Part shown: in pieces, positions 43,823-52,932 of the stretch
Position numbering within the stretch: the first letter of the stretch is position 1
Layout: every line of letters starts with the position of its first letter
Program-made: the position numbers and the translations under genes
Assembly (NCBI RefSeq): GCF_014201115.1
Contig: NZ_JACHDO010000001.1
Location: 3,410,001 to 3,474,000 of the forward strand
DNA length: 64,000 bases
Direction: 5' to 3'
Source of the DNA: Nocardiopsis metallicus
Lineage (GTDB): Bacteria > Actinomycetota > Actinomycetes > Streptosporangiales > Streptosporangiaceae
Notes under the pieces: model-generated
Told to the model about the DNA's origin: nothing
What the model saw: the letters and a program-made list of their open reading frames with translations, nothing else
The model's database searches: none

Positions 43823-44590
43823 TCAGTCTGCCACGCCGTCGGGCGCGACCAGGTGGGGTTTTTCGAGTGGTGGGCCCAGGTGTTCACCGCCGTCGATGTG
43901 GATGATCTGCCCGGTCACCGAGGTTACGTGGTCGAGGAAGAGCAGGGCTGAGCCCATGTCGTCCAACCGTGCCGGGGTTTGCAGCGGGGCACGGGTGGTG
44001 GCCAGGTGTTCCAGGTGTTCCTGGTCATGACCGGGGGGTGGCAGGACCAGGCCGGGGGCCAAGGCGTTGACGCGGATGCGGGGTGCCAGTTGGCGGGCGG
44101 CGAGCAGGGTGTGGGCGGCCAGGGTGTGCTTGGACAGCTCGTAGCCGGGGCGAAGGCTGTCGAGGAGGGGTAGACGGGCGTCGAGCAGGTGCACGACGTG
44201 TCCCCCGTGGTCGGGCAGCGCCGCGTAGAGCTGGGTGGGGGCGATCAGGTGCACGGCCAGGCCTTCGTCCAGGGCGGCCAGGTCATCGATTCGGTGTGGG
44301 GCGGGGAAGGGTGAGGCGTTGTTGACGATGAGGTCGGGGGGTTGGGGGCCGGTGGCCAGGGTGCGAGCCCAGTGGTGGGTGGCGGTGCGGTCGGACAGGT
44401 CCACTCGGTGGGTGATCACCGGTGTCGCGTGCTGCTGGTGAAGGGTCTGGGCCAGCGGGGTTAGGCCGCGGGTGCGGGTGTGCAGGTGTAGGCCGTAGCC
44501 GTGTGCGGCCAGGGTTCGGGCCAGGTGGGCGCCGATCCGGTGAGCGGCACCGGTGATCAGAGCCCACCTGGCCCTGCCGCTACGCGACAC
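43823..44590 (-). CDS. Pteridine-reductase-like short-chain dehydrogenase
   Basis: 255 residues. The cofactor motif TGAAHRIGAHLA has the Arg typical of pteridine reductase/FolM (dihydromonapterin reductase) SDRs rather than the usual Gly-x-x-x-Gly-x-Gly. It has NNASPF and the catalytic YELSK (Tyr-x-x-x-Lys). FolM-type enzymes reduce dihydropterins to tetrahydropterins with NADPH. It follows a pterin pathway gene set, which supports this role. The GTG start lies inside the end of the preceding gene (11-base overlap). Confidence 0.85.
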   Translation of the reverse strand: MSRSGRARWALITGAAHRIGAHLARTLAAHGYGLHLHTRTRGLTPLAQTLHQQHATPVITHRVDLSDRTATHHWARTLATGPQPPDLIVNNASPFPAPHRIDDLAALDEGLAVHLIAPTQLYAALPDHGGHVVHLLDARLPLLDSLRPGYELSKHTLAAHTLLAARQLAPRIRVNALAPGLVLPPPGHDQEHLEHLATTRAPLQTPARLDDMGSALLFLDHVTSVTGQIIHIDGGEHLGPPLEKPHLVAPDGVAD

Positions 44591-46067
44591 GGGTCCTCGC
44601 GTCGTGGGCTCGGGTGAAGGCCTCGAAGACCGCGGGCGATCCGCCGACGTGACGCATGGGGGCGACCAGTCGGCCGAGTTTGCCGGCCTCGACCGCGGTG
44701 AGGGTGTGCAGCTGGTCGGCGACGAACATCCCGTTGGCGGGGTCGCGGGTCAGCCCGGCCACACCTTCGCGGGCTCCTTCGTTGAGGTGCACCCAGGAAG
44801 GCCGGCGGGGGACGGTGTAGGCCTGCCGTACCCGGGCCAGCAGATCGGGCGAGGGCGCGGTGGCGAACAGGGGCATGATGTCGATGTCGCTGAAGTAGGG
44901 GTGCCAGATTCCCTCTGGGGCGCCGGTCATCGAGCCGGTCAGGGCCAGGGTGACCTGGTCGCTGATCTGGGGATCGAGGGCGTTGGCGAGGTCGGCAACG
45001 AGGTGCCGGTGCCGGTCGAGCTCGTCACGGTTCTGCGCGTCGGTGTAGCGGGAGGTGAGTTGGCAGAAGAGCTTCTTCACCACTTGCTCCACGGCCCATC
45101 CCGGTTCCAGCTCCAGATCCCGGAGCTCCTCCAGCAGACGGCGCACTCGTGCTCGGTTGATGGGGCCTCCTCCCAGTACGGCGTCCAGGGAGCGCAGCCG
45201 TCGTCTGGCCAGCTCGCAGGTGCCGGGGGTGAGAAGGCCGGCGAGGCCTTCCAGGACCGCGGTCGCCACCTTCGGGCGCACCGCCCCAGGTGTCTGGGGA
45301 AGGTCATCGGCGTAGAGCCGCAGTTCCTCGACGAGATCAGCGAACCGTGGTGGGAATCGCTCCCACACGGAGGCGGGAGCACTCTCACCGTAGCCCGGCC
45401 CGGCGACCACGCGGGTGGCGAAGGCGGGTTCCACAGTGCCCATCAGCTCGGTTTCCTCTGCGGTCCAGTGCAGGTAGGCGGCCACGCCCCACTGGTGCAC
45501 GAGTTGGCCTTGGACGGCGTAGTTGGCGACCTGGTCGGCGGCACGACGACGCATCACCACCGGGGTGTCACCGCGGCCGGTGGAGCGCTCGAACCGCAGG
45601 CGCCGAGCGACCTCCTCCCCCATCACTTCGTGGAGGTGACGCCAGCGCAGTTCGGCGTCGTTGCGCGCACACGCCTGGGCGATCAGCCCGACCTGTTGGC
45701 CGTAGTCGGAGGGGTCCACCAGGTGGGACCAACGCACGAACCAGACCGGAATCCGTGTCCCTTCCATCGAACGGTTCAGGGAGTCGTGCAGTTGCGGCCA
45801 CAGGTCGTCGATCGTGGGGGTGGTGGGCGGAAGCATCCAGCTTCGCGTTACCGCCAGGTCGTCCATGGCCACGACGACCCGGACCGCCCCAGCGTGGAAG
45901 AGCCGGTCAGCCCAGGTGGAGCGCAACCGGGAGGCCAAAGCGTGCACCGGGTGGGGGCGTTCGGCGTCCAGGGACGCGAGCACCAACTGGTCGGTGGGGA
46001 CGAAGTAGCCACCACTGCGTTGACAAGGCACGCACATGATCGCCAGAGCCGTGCTGTCCCACCTCAC
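44580..46067 (-). CDS. Nucleotidyltransferase-like protein, unrecognised N-terminal domain
   Basis: 495 residues. The C-terminal part has LTGSMTGAPEGIWHPYFSDIDIMPLF, a Pol-beta-superfamily nucleotidyltransferase pattern (GS...SDIDI). The N-terminal 250 residues (starting WDSTALAIMCVPCQRSGGYF) have alternating hydrophobic strands and helices that could be a Rossmann- or HUP-like fold, but no known motif was found. The GTG overlaps the folK stop (GTGA), so it is made together with FolK. It might transfer a nucleotide to a pterin intermediate or modify a tRNA; both are guesses. Confidence 0.7.
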   Translation of the reverse strand: MRWDSTALAIMCVPCQRSGGYFVPTDQLVLASLDAERPHPVHALASRLRSTWADRLFHAGAVRVVVAMDDLAVTRSWMLPPTTPTIDDLWPQLHDSLNRSMEGTRIPVWFVRWSHLVDPSDYGQQVGLIAQACARNDAELRWRHLHEVMGEEVARRLRFERSTGRGDTPVVMRRRAADQVANYAVQGQLVHQWGVAAYLHWTAEETELMGTVEPAFATRVVAGPGYGESAPASVWERFPPRFADLVEELRLYADDLPQTPGAVRPKVATAVLEGLAGLLTPGTCELARRRLRSLDAVLGGGPINRARVRRLLEELRDLELEPGWAVEQVVKKLFCQLTSRYTDAQNRDELDRHRHLVADLANALDPQISDQVTLALTGSMTGAPEGIWHPYFSDIDIMPLFATAPSPDLLARVRQAYTVPRRPSWVHLNEGAREGVAGLTRDPANGMFVADQLHTLTAVEAGKLGRLVAPMRHVGGSPAVFEAFTRAHDARTRVA

Positions 46068-46552
46068 AGCGCCACCTCGATCCGCTTCAAGACGGACGCG
46101 TCAAGGCGGGCAGCGAGCTGGGCGTAGGTGCACCCGAGTTGGGGGTGGGTGTGGCTCCCGATCAGGTCAGCGACGGGTACGGCCACGTGTGCGAAACGGC
46201 CCAGATCCGGATGCGGAAGCCTCATAGCGGGGTCGATCAGATTCCTGGCAACGAGCAGATCCAGGTCCAGCGTGCGTGAGATCCACCGCCCGCTCGGAAG
46301 GCGAGTGCGACCATGAGCCTCTTCGACTCGCCTCAGGAGCGCCTTGAGGTCGGCCAAGGGGCGGGGCCAGGGAAAGAGCGCGGCGAGGTTGATGAAGTCG
46401 CCTGCCCCCTCACCCAGCCCGATGGCCGGGGACCGGTACCAGGGGGAAACCTCCAGTTCCAGTCCCTGTGCGCGCAGATCTTCCAGTGCTGTGGCTACGT
46501 GGTGCTCAGGGTCGATATTGGAACCGACACCGACCACCACCGGGCCCGTCAT
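46064..46552 (-). CDS. folK: Hydroxymethyl-dihydropterin pyrophosphokinase
   Basis: 162 residues, normal for FolK. Motifs are VGVGSNIDPEHHVATALEDL, DFINLAALF, the metal-binding RTLDLDLLVA and LPHPDLGRFAHVAVPVADL. The enzyme transfers pyrophosphate from ATP to 6-hydroxymethyl-dihydropterin. The ATG overlaps the folE stop (ATGA). Confidence 0.95.
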   Translation of the reverse strand: MTGPVVVGVGSNIDPEHHVATALEDLRAQGLELEVSPWYRSPAIGLGEGAGDFINLAALFPWPRPLADLKALLRRVEEAHGRTRLPSGRWISRTLDLDLLVARNLIDPAMRLPHPDLGRFAHVAVPVADLIGSHTHPQLGCTYAQLAARLDASVLKRIEVAL

Positions 46553-47160
46553 CGGCCCGCCCCCGCGAGGTTGAAGAACTCGGTACGAGTGCGGTCGTCC
46601 TTGAGCAGAAGCCCGCGCAGGGACGAAGTGACGGTGGTGGTGCCAGCTGCCTGGACACCACGCAGGGTCATGCACATGTGCTCGGCCTGCATGACCACGC
46701 CGACCCCACCGGGAGTGAGGTGCTGCTCCAAATAGGTGGCGATCTGCTTGGTCAGGCGCTCCTGGACCTGGAATCGACGGGAGAACTGCTCCACGACCCT
46801 CGCCAGCTTCGACAGCCCCACGATGCGTTCGCCCGGCAGGTAGCCGACCGTGGCCCGACCGGTGAAGGGCAGACCGTGGTGTTCGCACAGGCTGACGAAG
46901 GCGATGTCCTTCTGGATGAGCAGCCCGTCGTAGCCCTCCTCGTTGGGGAAGGTCGTCAGGTTGAACTCGCGCGGCTGGAGCAGTTCGCGGTAGGCCGCAG
47001 CCATGCGCTCGGGGGTGCGCTGGGTCGTCTCGCCTGCGATGTCCATGCCCAAGGAGCTCAGCATCGCTGCGGCTCCCGCAGCGGCCGACTCCCGTCCCGA
47101 GACCGGGCTGGAAAGGACGTGTGGCTGCAGCGAGCTCAGAGGGAGTTCGGTGGTGCTCAC
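46549..47160 (-). CDS. folE: GTP cyclohydrolase I
   Basis: 203 residues. The zinc ligands are visible in SLCEHHGLPFTG and VMQAEHMCMTLRG, with GLSKLARVVEQFSRRFQVQERLT between them. It converts GTP to dihydroneopterin triphosphate, the first step of pterin synthesis. It is coupled by GTGA to folB and by ATGA to folK. Confidence 0.96.
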   Translation of the reverse strand: MSTTELPLSSLQPHVLSSPVSGRESAAAGAAAMLSSLGMDIAGETTQRTPERMAAAYRELLQPREFNLTTFPNEEGYDGLLIQKDIAFVSLCEHHGLPFTGRATVGYLPGERIVGLSKLARVVEQFSRRFQVQERLTKQIATYLEQHLTPGGVGVVMQAEHMCMTLRGVQAAGTTTVTSSLRGLLLKDDRTRTEFFNLAGAGR

Positions 47161-47549
47161 GAGGACCCCACCTCCACCTCAGGAGTGAAGTCCGCCGGGG
47201 TACGGGTGAGTGTGATGCTGACCGTGTCGGCGAATCGCAGCGCACCGGGTTTGCGCACCCGCACCCGCACCGAAGGGGCGGCATGGTCCACCACCACGAT
47301 GCGGGCGACGCGGGTGGCCAGGGCCTCGACCGTGTAGAACTCACTGGTTTCCACCGCGGCGATAATGGCCTTGGTGGGGGTGCGGTAGTTCCAGGCATCC
47401 TCCAACCGGTCGCTGTCACCGGCAGGAAAGGCATCGGTGGCGATCCTCAAGTCGATCACCACATCACTCAGGTCACGGCGCTCTTCGGTGCTACAGCCGA
47501 TCCGGCAGCGCAGCCGCAGCCCTTCGACCTCGATCACGTCTTTGTGCAC
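47157..47549 (-). CDS. folB: Dihydroneopterin aldolase
   Basis: 130 residues. Typical FolB segments are IEVEGLRLRCRIGCSTEERRDL, DVVIDLRIATDAF, NYRTPTKAI and the catalytic Lys in VRVRKPGALRF. It cleaves dihydroneopterin to hydroxymethyl-dihydropterin and glycolaldehyde. The GTG at 47549 begins the operon, which reads toward argS. Longer upstream frame is noise. Confidence 0.94.
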   Translation of the reverse strand: MHKDVIEVEGLRLRCRIGCSTEERRDLSDVVIDLRIATDAFPAGDSDRLEDAWNYRTPTKAIIAAVETSEFYTVEALATRVARIVVVDHAAPSVRVRVRKPGALRFADTVSITLTRTPADFTPEVEVGSS

Positions 47550-47731
47550 GGGGGTCCTCGCTTCGCTCGTCAGTGAACCGGCGGGGTGCTGCTCTCCACC
47601 CAACCCCGCACGGTGGCCCCTTCCCAGAGCACCGCTGACGCACTTTTGTGGCACCGGTGTTGCACAGACCGCACCGGCCGGGGTCGGATGTACTCGACAA
47701 CAGTCCCCACAACGGCGGGTGAGGCAGTTCG

Positions 47732-48952
47732 ATGGCATCGCGACGTGAGGCCCTGGCCCGACAGCGCAAAACAGCCGGGCATACCCAGGAGAGCCTGGCC
47801 GCACTCCTGAAGGTGGATCGGTCCACAGTGGCCCGCTGGGAATCCGGGGCCACCACCCCGCACCCCGGTCAGCGCCCCGAGATCGCTGAAGCCCTGCAGA
47901 TCACCCGTGCCCAGCTGGAGCTCCTACTCAACGAGCGTCTGCGCACCCCCAACCGTCGAACCGTCCTTGCGGGAGGTGGGGCCCTGGCAGCCGGCGCCCT
48001 GGTGCTCCCTGTGATCGGTGCCCACGATTTGCGACGGATCCTGGACACGATCCAAGACGCACGCCAACGCCTGGATGACGAGGCCATCGAGCACTTCGAG
48101 CGAGCCATGCGCCAGAGCGCGACCGACGATGGGCTGTACGGTCCGGGAGCTGCGCTGCCCGGGTTGCTGGGTGTACTCGCCGCGATCACCGAGGCGGCCC
48201 GCCAGGCGCGATCCGCACAACGCGGCCCTCTCCTGCGGCTGGGGGTTCGAGGAGCGGAGCTGGCTGCGTGGTTCTACCGTGACCTCGGCCAGCCCGCAGC
48301 CGCCGACCAGTGGCGCGACCAGGCCATCACCTGGGCGAGGTGTGTGGATGAACCGGCCCTGGAGGCCTACGTACTCCTCCGGCGGGCCCAGGCGGCTTGG
48401 GACACCCGTGATGGAGCCACAATGATCCAGCTCTCCACCGCGGTTCTCAGCAACCGCTGGAACCTGCCGTCGCACGTGCGGGCCGAGGCACTGCAACAGC
48501 AGGCTCGAGGCCGGGCCATGGTGGGCGAACCGATCGGCGCGATCGCCCGTTCCCTGGACCGGGCGGCCAGTCTGCTCGCCGCCGGCGATGGTGCCGGGTC
48601 GCTCTCCCAGCACTACGGCCGCTCACTGTTCGCGCTCCAGGCAGCGCTGTGCCACGCCGAGGCAGGACGGGTAGCGCACGCGGTCGAGTTGTACGAGACG
48701 CACCTGCACCCCGACCTGTTTTCCCACCGTGATCACGTCTACTTCAGTTCACTCCAAGCCCTGAGTCTGGCCGATACGGGTTATCCGGAGAAGGCGTGCG
48801 AGACCGCGTTGGCGGCCCTACCCGTCGCTCAGGAGGTCGGTTCCCAACGCACCTTGGGTGAGCTGGCCCGGCTACCAGGGCGACTGCGGCCCTGGCACCG
48901 CCGCCCCGTGGTACGCGAGACCGTACGGGAACTCACTCTCGCGGCAGGGTGA
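47732..48952 (+). CDS. XRE family regulator with C-terminal repeat domain
   Basis: 406 residues. The N-terminal XRE HTH is KTAGHTQESLAALLKVDRSTVARWESG (about 13-40). A hydrophobic stretch (LAGGGALAAGALVLPV) and TPR-like helices follow. This layout is common in actinomycete cluster-linked regulators. It is divergent from folB across 182 bases, so it is the likely regulator of the pterin operon. Confidence 0.88.
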   Translation: MASRREALARQRKTAGHTQESLAALLKVDRSTVARWESGATTPHPGQRPEIAEALQITRAQLELLLNERLRTPNRRTVLAGGGALAAGALVLPVIGAHDLRRILDTIQDARQRLDDEAIEHFERAMRQSATDDGLYGPGAALPGLLGVLAAITEAARQARSAQRGPLLRLGVRGAELAAWFYRDLGQPAAADQWRDQAITWARCVDEPALEAYVLLRRAQAAWDTRDGATMIQLSTAVLSNRWNLPSHVRAEALQQQARGRAMVGEPIGAIARSLDRAASLLAAGDGAGSLSQHYGRSLFALQAALCHAEAGRVAHAVELYETHLHPDLFSHRDHVYFSSLQALSLADTGYPEKACETALAALPVAQEVGSQRTLGELARLPGRLRPWHRRPVVRETVRELTLAAG

Positions 48953-49793
48953 CCCATCGGGAGACCTCCTCGATCACCTCGGCCTGCCACCTCTGGGTCT
49001 GGGGGTCTGCGTAACCGGGGTCGTCGTGCACGGCGATACCGTGCTGGGCACCATCGATCTCCCACAGCCGTGCCGAGCCCGAGATCCGTTCCGCTGCGCG
49101 CCGGGAGCTTTCCACGGGGATGAAGGTGTCAGCGGTGCCGTGCACGATCAACGTCGGACACCGCACACCTTCCAACGCCTGGTCGGGGCGTAGGTAGAAC
49201 ACTTCGTTCAGCAGACCCCGACCGAGCTTGAAGGTCGGCGAGTGGGAGACGAAACCGTCGCGGACGAGGGCTTCGCCCTCTGCGGGGGCGATACGGTCGT
49301 GCGACCAGTAGGGCTTGTCGTCGATGAAGCGTTTCTTGTAATCGATCAACGGGTTCAACAGGATGAGCGAGTCGACGGTCTCGGGGTGATGGGCTGCGTA
49401 GAAGGCGCACAGTCCGCCGCTGAAGCTCGCACCGAGCAGGGCAACACGCCCTTCGGCCGAAGGCACCAGCTCTTGGGCGTGGTCGACAGCGGCGCGAATG
49501 TCGTTGACCACGCCCGAAAGGGTGAGCTCTCTCTGATCGCCCTGGCTGGCACCGTGGCCTCGCAGGTCGAAGCGGAGCGAGGCCGCGCCCGCTCGTGCGA
49601 GGCCTTGTGCCATGCGGGTGAAGAACCCGCCTTCCTCTCGGGTCACCCCGCCGCCGTGGACCAGAACTGCCACACGAACAGGATCCATGCCCCCTGGAGC
49701 GGTGAAGGTGCCGCGCAGTCTCAGACCGTCCAGGCTCGGAAACTGGGTTTCGTGCGTCTGAGCAGGGTCTGACAGTGCCACATCCGGGTTCAC
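48933..49793 (-). CDS. Alpha/beta hydrolase
   Basis: 286 residues. The nucleophile elbow is GASFSG, the acid lies in GTADTFIP and the His in DGAQHG, giving a full Ser-Asp-His triad. The oxyanion segment is LVHGGGVTREEGGFF. It resembles serine aminopeptidase/S33-like esterases. GTG at 49793 has AAGGAG 4 bases upstream. It overlaps the convergent XRE gene by 20 bases. Confidence 0.9.
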   Translation of the reverse strand: MNPDVALSDPAQTHETQFPSLDGLRLRGTFTAPGGMDPVRVAVLVHGGGVTREEGGFFTRMAQGLARAGAASLRFDLRGHGASQGDQRELTLSGVVNDIRAAVDHAQELVPSAEGRVALLGASFSGGLCAFYAAHHPETVDSLILLNPLIDYKKRFIDDKPYWSHDRIAPAEGEALVRDGFVSHSPTFKLGRGLLNEVFYLRPDQALEGVRCPTLIVHGTADTFIPVESSRRAAERISGSARLWEIDGAQHGIAVHDDPGYADPQTQRWQAEVIEEVSRWVTLPRE

Positions 49794-50189
49794 TAGGCTC
49801 CTTCCAGCGGCGGTGCAAGGCTCGTGCTGAACGGTACAACGGACGCGAACCACCCGGCACGAAACACACTCGAGGAGGCCAAGGGCGCACTTGCACGCAG
49901 CGCCATTCCCGGTCAGGGTCCTGCCCAGCCGCAGCGCATCGTGCTCGCACGCCTCTGACCATCACGGATGCCGGGTTGGAAAAGGCACACGGTCTCCCAT
50001 CACAGTCGTTCCATCGTTCACCAACAGCAGCGTCTTCGTAGGCAAACCACAGAGACCTATGCGCGTGCATAACCTCAGCGTTCGATTTATGCGCCGTGTT
50101 CGATTCTCCTGCTTTGAACTCGCATAACGTGTCGGCATGAGGAGTTCAGCTCGGGAAACTTCCACTCAGCGAACCCGTACAGTGGCTTC
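49794..50189. other. Intergenic region with conserved bipartite motif
   Basis: 396 bases, lower in GC than the core genes. It holds the 52-base motif described separately (50055-50106) and the promoters of the hydrolase (minus) and kinase (plus) genes. No credible gene. Confidence 0.55.
50055..50106 (+). repeat. Conserved bipartite motif, copy 1
   Basis: Begins acctatgcgc, then about 15 variable bases, then a 27-base block (50080-50106) that matches the other copy at 26 of 27 positions. The block carries two direct GTTCGATT repeats 18 bases apart. It lies 84 bases upstream of the APH-fold gene. Confidence 0.75.
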
Positions 50190-51089
50190 GTGGCCGAATC
50201 GTCTCCACTCCTGACGTCCGAGACAGCCCTACGAATCGCAGCTGAGAGCGAAACGGAGTTCGCCTGGTCAAGCCGGGGAGCTCGAATTCTCGGCCCGGTA
50301 GGAGAGAACGCGACGGTCCTCCTACCTGGACCGCGGCTGGTCCTGCGCATCTGCGCGAGTTCCGAGATGGAGCGGGCGGCTCGCGAGTTGTCCGTGGCCC
50401 ACTGGCTGCAAGAGCATGCTGTTCCCGCTGTCCCAGTAGTCGAAGAGTTTCCCGCTCCCGTGATGTTTCAGGGTTGGGTGATCACCGTCTGGAAATTCAT
50501 CCCTGGGATCGAGCCCGGGACGCCAAGCACCATCGGCACGGCTCTTCGGCAGCTCCACCGCTTGGACAGGCCGATGTCACTCCGGCTGCCGAAGCTGGAC
50601 CCCCTCAACGGGGTCGCGGGGTACATCAGGCAGGCATCATTGGATCGCCCAGAGACAGCGTTCCTACGTGCTCGGTTGGACGAGCTGCGCGATGACTACG
50701 CGCGTTTGAGGTTCGCTCTTCCCCTAGGGCCGGTGCACGGGGACGCCCACCGCAAGAACATCGTGCGTGACTGCCATGGGGATCCGGTCGTCCTGGACCT
50801 GGAGCGCTTCAGTATCGGTCCGCGCGAATGGGATCTGGTCGTGGCCGCTGTCTACCAGCGCGTGGGCTGGTACACGAGTGCGGAGTACGAGGCGTTCACT
50901 GCGGCCTACGAGTGGGATGTGCGGACCTGGTCGGGGTACGAGACCCTGGCTGCGGTCAGGGAACTGCGCATGACCGCGTGGCTGTGCGCCCGCACCGGAC
51001 GCGAGCCCCGGCTCCTGCCCGAAGCACGCCTTCGCATCGCTTCGTTGAAGCGGCCCGAGACCCCCAAACACTGGCAGCCGGGTACCTGA
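50190..51089 (+). CDS. Aminoglycoside phosphotransferase-fold kinase
   Basis: 299 residues. The nucleotide loop is near RGARILGPVGENATVLL, and the catalytic loop is VHGDAHRKNIVRD with VLDLERF where the metal-binding DFE usually lies. The GTG at 50190 starts it. Distinct from the kinase at 40936. The substrate is unknown; cluster self-resistance or choline/homoserine-type kinase activity are both possible. Confidence 0.82.
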   Translation: MAESSPLLTSETALRIAAESETEFAWSSRGARILGPVGENATVLLPGPRLVLRICASSEMERAARELSVAHWLQEHAVPAVPVVEEFPAPVMFQGWVITVWKFIPGIEPGTPSTIGTALRQLHRLDRPMSLRLPKLDPLNGVAGYIRQASLDRPETAFLRARLDELRDDYARLRFALPLGPVHGDAHRKNIVRDCHGDPVVLDLERFSIGPREWDLVVAAVYQRVGWYTSAEYEAFTAAYEWDVRTWSGYETLAAVRELRMTAWLCARTGREPRLLPEARLRIASLKRPETPKHWQPGT

Positions 51090-51091
51090 AC

Positions 51092-51664
51092 TCACTCCGG
51101 CACCAGAGGTGAGTCGGCAAGGGCAGAACCGAACTCCCGGACCGGGCGGGCCTTGGCGTACGGTACGAGGCTCTCCTGGAACCGCGCGATGTAGGAACGT
51201 ACGCGGGCCGAACGCAGTCGGCTGGCGTTGCCGATGGTCTGCTCAGCTATCGCGCAAGCAGCTTCCAGATCGCGGTCTCCGTCCATCAGGTAGGCGCCAG
51301 CCTGGACAAGGCCCGCGAAGGTACGGCTGCGCCGGAAGGCGGGTGGTGCCATTTCGACGGAGCGCTGGGCGTGCTCGATGGCCAGCGCTCCTCGTCCGAG
51401 GTCGTGGAAGCAGTGAGCGAGCTCGTCGGCGACCTCTGAGCCGTCAAAGTAACCCATCCAGAGGGGCTCCTGGTCGGCATCACTGCGGTCGAAGGCGTCT
51501 TCCATCTCAGTGAGCGCGCGTGTGCAGGCGCGTTCTTCCCCAAGCGAGGCCAGGCCTCGGGCTTCCATGGCAGCGAGCATGGCCTGGATCTTTGGTGTGG
51601 CTTGGGATCCGACACCTCTTTTGGCCGTACGAGCGAAGTCGACTGCGTTACGGAAGTCTCCGAG
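51092..51664 (-). pseudogene. XRE-zinc-ribbon regulator, C-terminal part (split by IS-A2)
   Basis: Encodes about 190 residues of TPR-like helices, beginning GDFRNAVDFARTAKRG after the IS. Joining codon CTC-GGA across the removed element restores ANFLGDFRNAV. The N-terminal part is at 52974-53855. Confidence 0.9.
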
Positions 51665-51733
51665 TGATCTTGCTTCGGTTCGGTGGACAGGTGTCCGCTT
51701 TCGGATACTTTGTCATTGAACGAGGAGATTGAA

Positions 51734-52021
51734 GTGCCCAAGACCCGCCCTGCGTACCCGCCGGAGTACCGCGATCAGATCATCGCGCTGGCCCGCTCCG
51801 GCCGTAGCCCCGAGGACCTGGCAGCTGAGTTCGAACCCTCGGCCCAGACGATCCGCACCTGGATCAATCAGGCCAAGATCGACTCCGGCCAGGCAGAGGG
51901 CACCACCAGCGATGACAAGGCCGAACTGGCCCGCCTTCGCCGAGAGAACGCCCAGCTGCGCGAAGAGCGCGAGATCCTGCGCAAGGCCACGGCTTTCTTC
52001 GTCCGGGAGACCAGTCGGTGA
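51734..52021 (+). CDS. IS-A2 orfA (transposase HTH subunit)
   Basis: 95 residues with HTH SPEDLAAEFEPSAQTIRTWI and a leucine-zipper-like tail. The GTG at 51734 has GAGGAG 6 bases upstream. The stop overlaps orfB as GTGA, in the -1 frame, so OrfAB could form by coupling or frameshift. Confidence 0.93.
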   Translation: MPKTRPAYPPEYRDQIIALARSGRSPEDLAAEFEPSAQTIRTWINQAKIDSGQAEGTTSDDKAELARLRRENAQLREEREILRKATAFFVRETSR

Positions 52022-52932
52022 TGTTCCGGCTGATCGACGAAGAAAAGACACGCCACTCCGTCTCCCTGATGTCCCGGCTGCTCGGCGTATCGCGGCAGGG
52101 CTACTACAAACACCACCACCGAATCCAGGACGGCCCCACGGCCAAGGAACGCTCCGACGCTGACCTGTCCGAGCGCATCCAGGGCCACCACGAGCGCTCC
52201 CGCGGCACCTACGGCTCCCCCAGGCTCCAGGCCGACCTGGCCGAGCTCGACGGCATCCGCGCTGGACGCAACCGCATCACCCGGCTGATGCGCCGCCAGG
52301 GCCTGGTCGGGGTCCACCGCCGCACCGGCCGCAAAAGCCTGACCTCCCAGGACCGGATGGCCACAGCCCCACCGGATCTGGTCGGTCGTGACTTCACCGC
52401 CCATGCCCCCAACACCAAGTGGAGCGCGGACATCACCTACGTGCCCACCGACCAGGGGTGGGTGTACCTGGCGGTGGTGATGGACCTGTTCTCGCGCCGC
52501 ATCGTGGGCTGGGCGATGGCCCCTCACATGCGCGCCGATCTGGTCTGCGACGCGCTGGCCATGGCGGTGACCGCCCGCCGTCCCGGTCCGGGGCTGATCC
52601 ATCACTCGGACAAGGGATCGCAATACACCAGTCTGGCCTTTGGTCGCCGCTGCGAAGAGGCAGGGATCGCTCCCTCGACGGGGCGGACGGGGTCGTGTTA
52701 CGACAACGCCGTCACCGAGAGCTTCTTCGCGTCGTTGGAGACCGAGTTGATCGACCGCACCCGTTTCGCCACCAGGGCGGATGCGGAGCGGGAGGTGTTC
52801 TCCTATATCGAGGGGTTCTACAACCCCTGGCGGCGGCATTCGGCCAATGGTCAGCTCAGCCCGGCTGAGTATGAACGTCGCCACACCGAAGTTGCTCAAG
52901 ACAGGCTTGCGGCGCTGTCTCAGGCCGCGTAA
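52018..52932 (+). CDS. IS-A2 orfB (DDE transposase)
   Basis: 304 residues. The HTH_21 region KTRHSVSLMSRLLGVSRQGY is followed by the integrase core with DDE residues in WSADITYVPTDQG, HHSDKGSQYTS and ESFFASLETELI. Full length for the IS3 family. Confidence 0.95.
   Translation: MMFRLIDEEKTRHSVSLMSRLLGVSRQGYYKHHHRIQDGPTAKERSDADLSERIQGHHERSRGTYGSPRLQADLAELDGIRAGRNRITRLMRRQGLVGVHRRTGRKSLTSQDRMATAPPDLVGRDFTAHAPNTKWSADITYVPTDQGWVYLAVVMDLFSRRIVGWAMAPHMRADLVCDALAMAVTARRPGPGLIHHSDKGSQYTSLAFGRRCEEAGIAPSTGRTGSCYDNAVTESFFASLETELIDRTRFATRADAEREVFSYIEGFYNPWRRHSANGQLSPAEYERRHTEVAQDRLAALSQAA

Noticed and set aside
44580..46067. N-terminal half as a cyclodipeptide synthase using Arg-tRNA from the neighbouring ArgRS
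   Set aside because: The length and a Rossmann-like pattern fit loosely, but the GxSxxNSYF region and the Tyr-x-x-x-Glu-x-Pro catalytic segment are not present in recognisable form.
36751..49866. Identical 16-base string cacccggcacgaaaca at 36751 and 49851
   Set aside because: A single 16-base match is expected by chance in a GC-biased 64-kb window, and the surrounding sequence and gene context do not match well.
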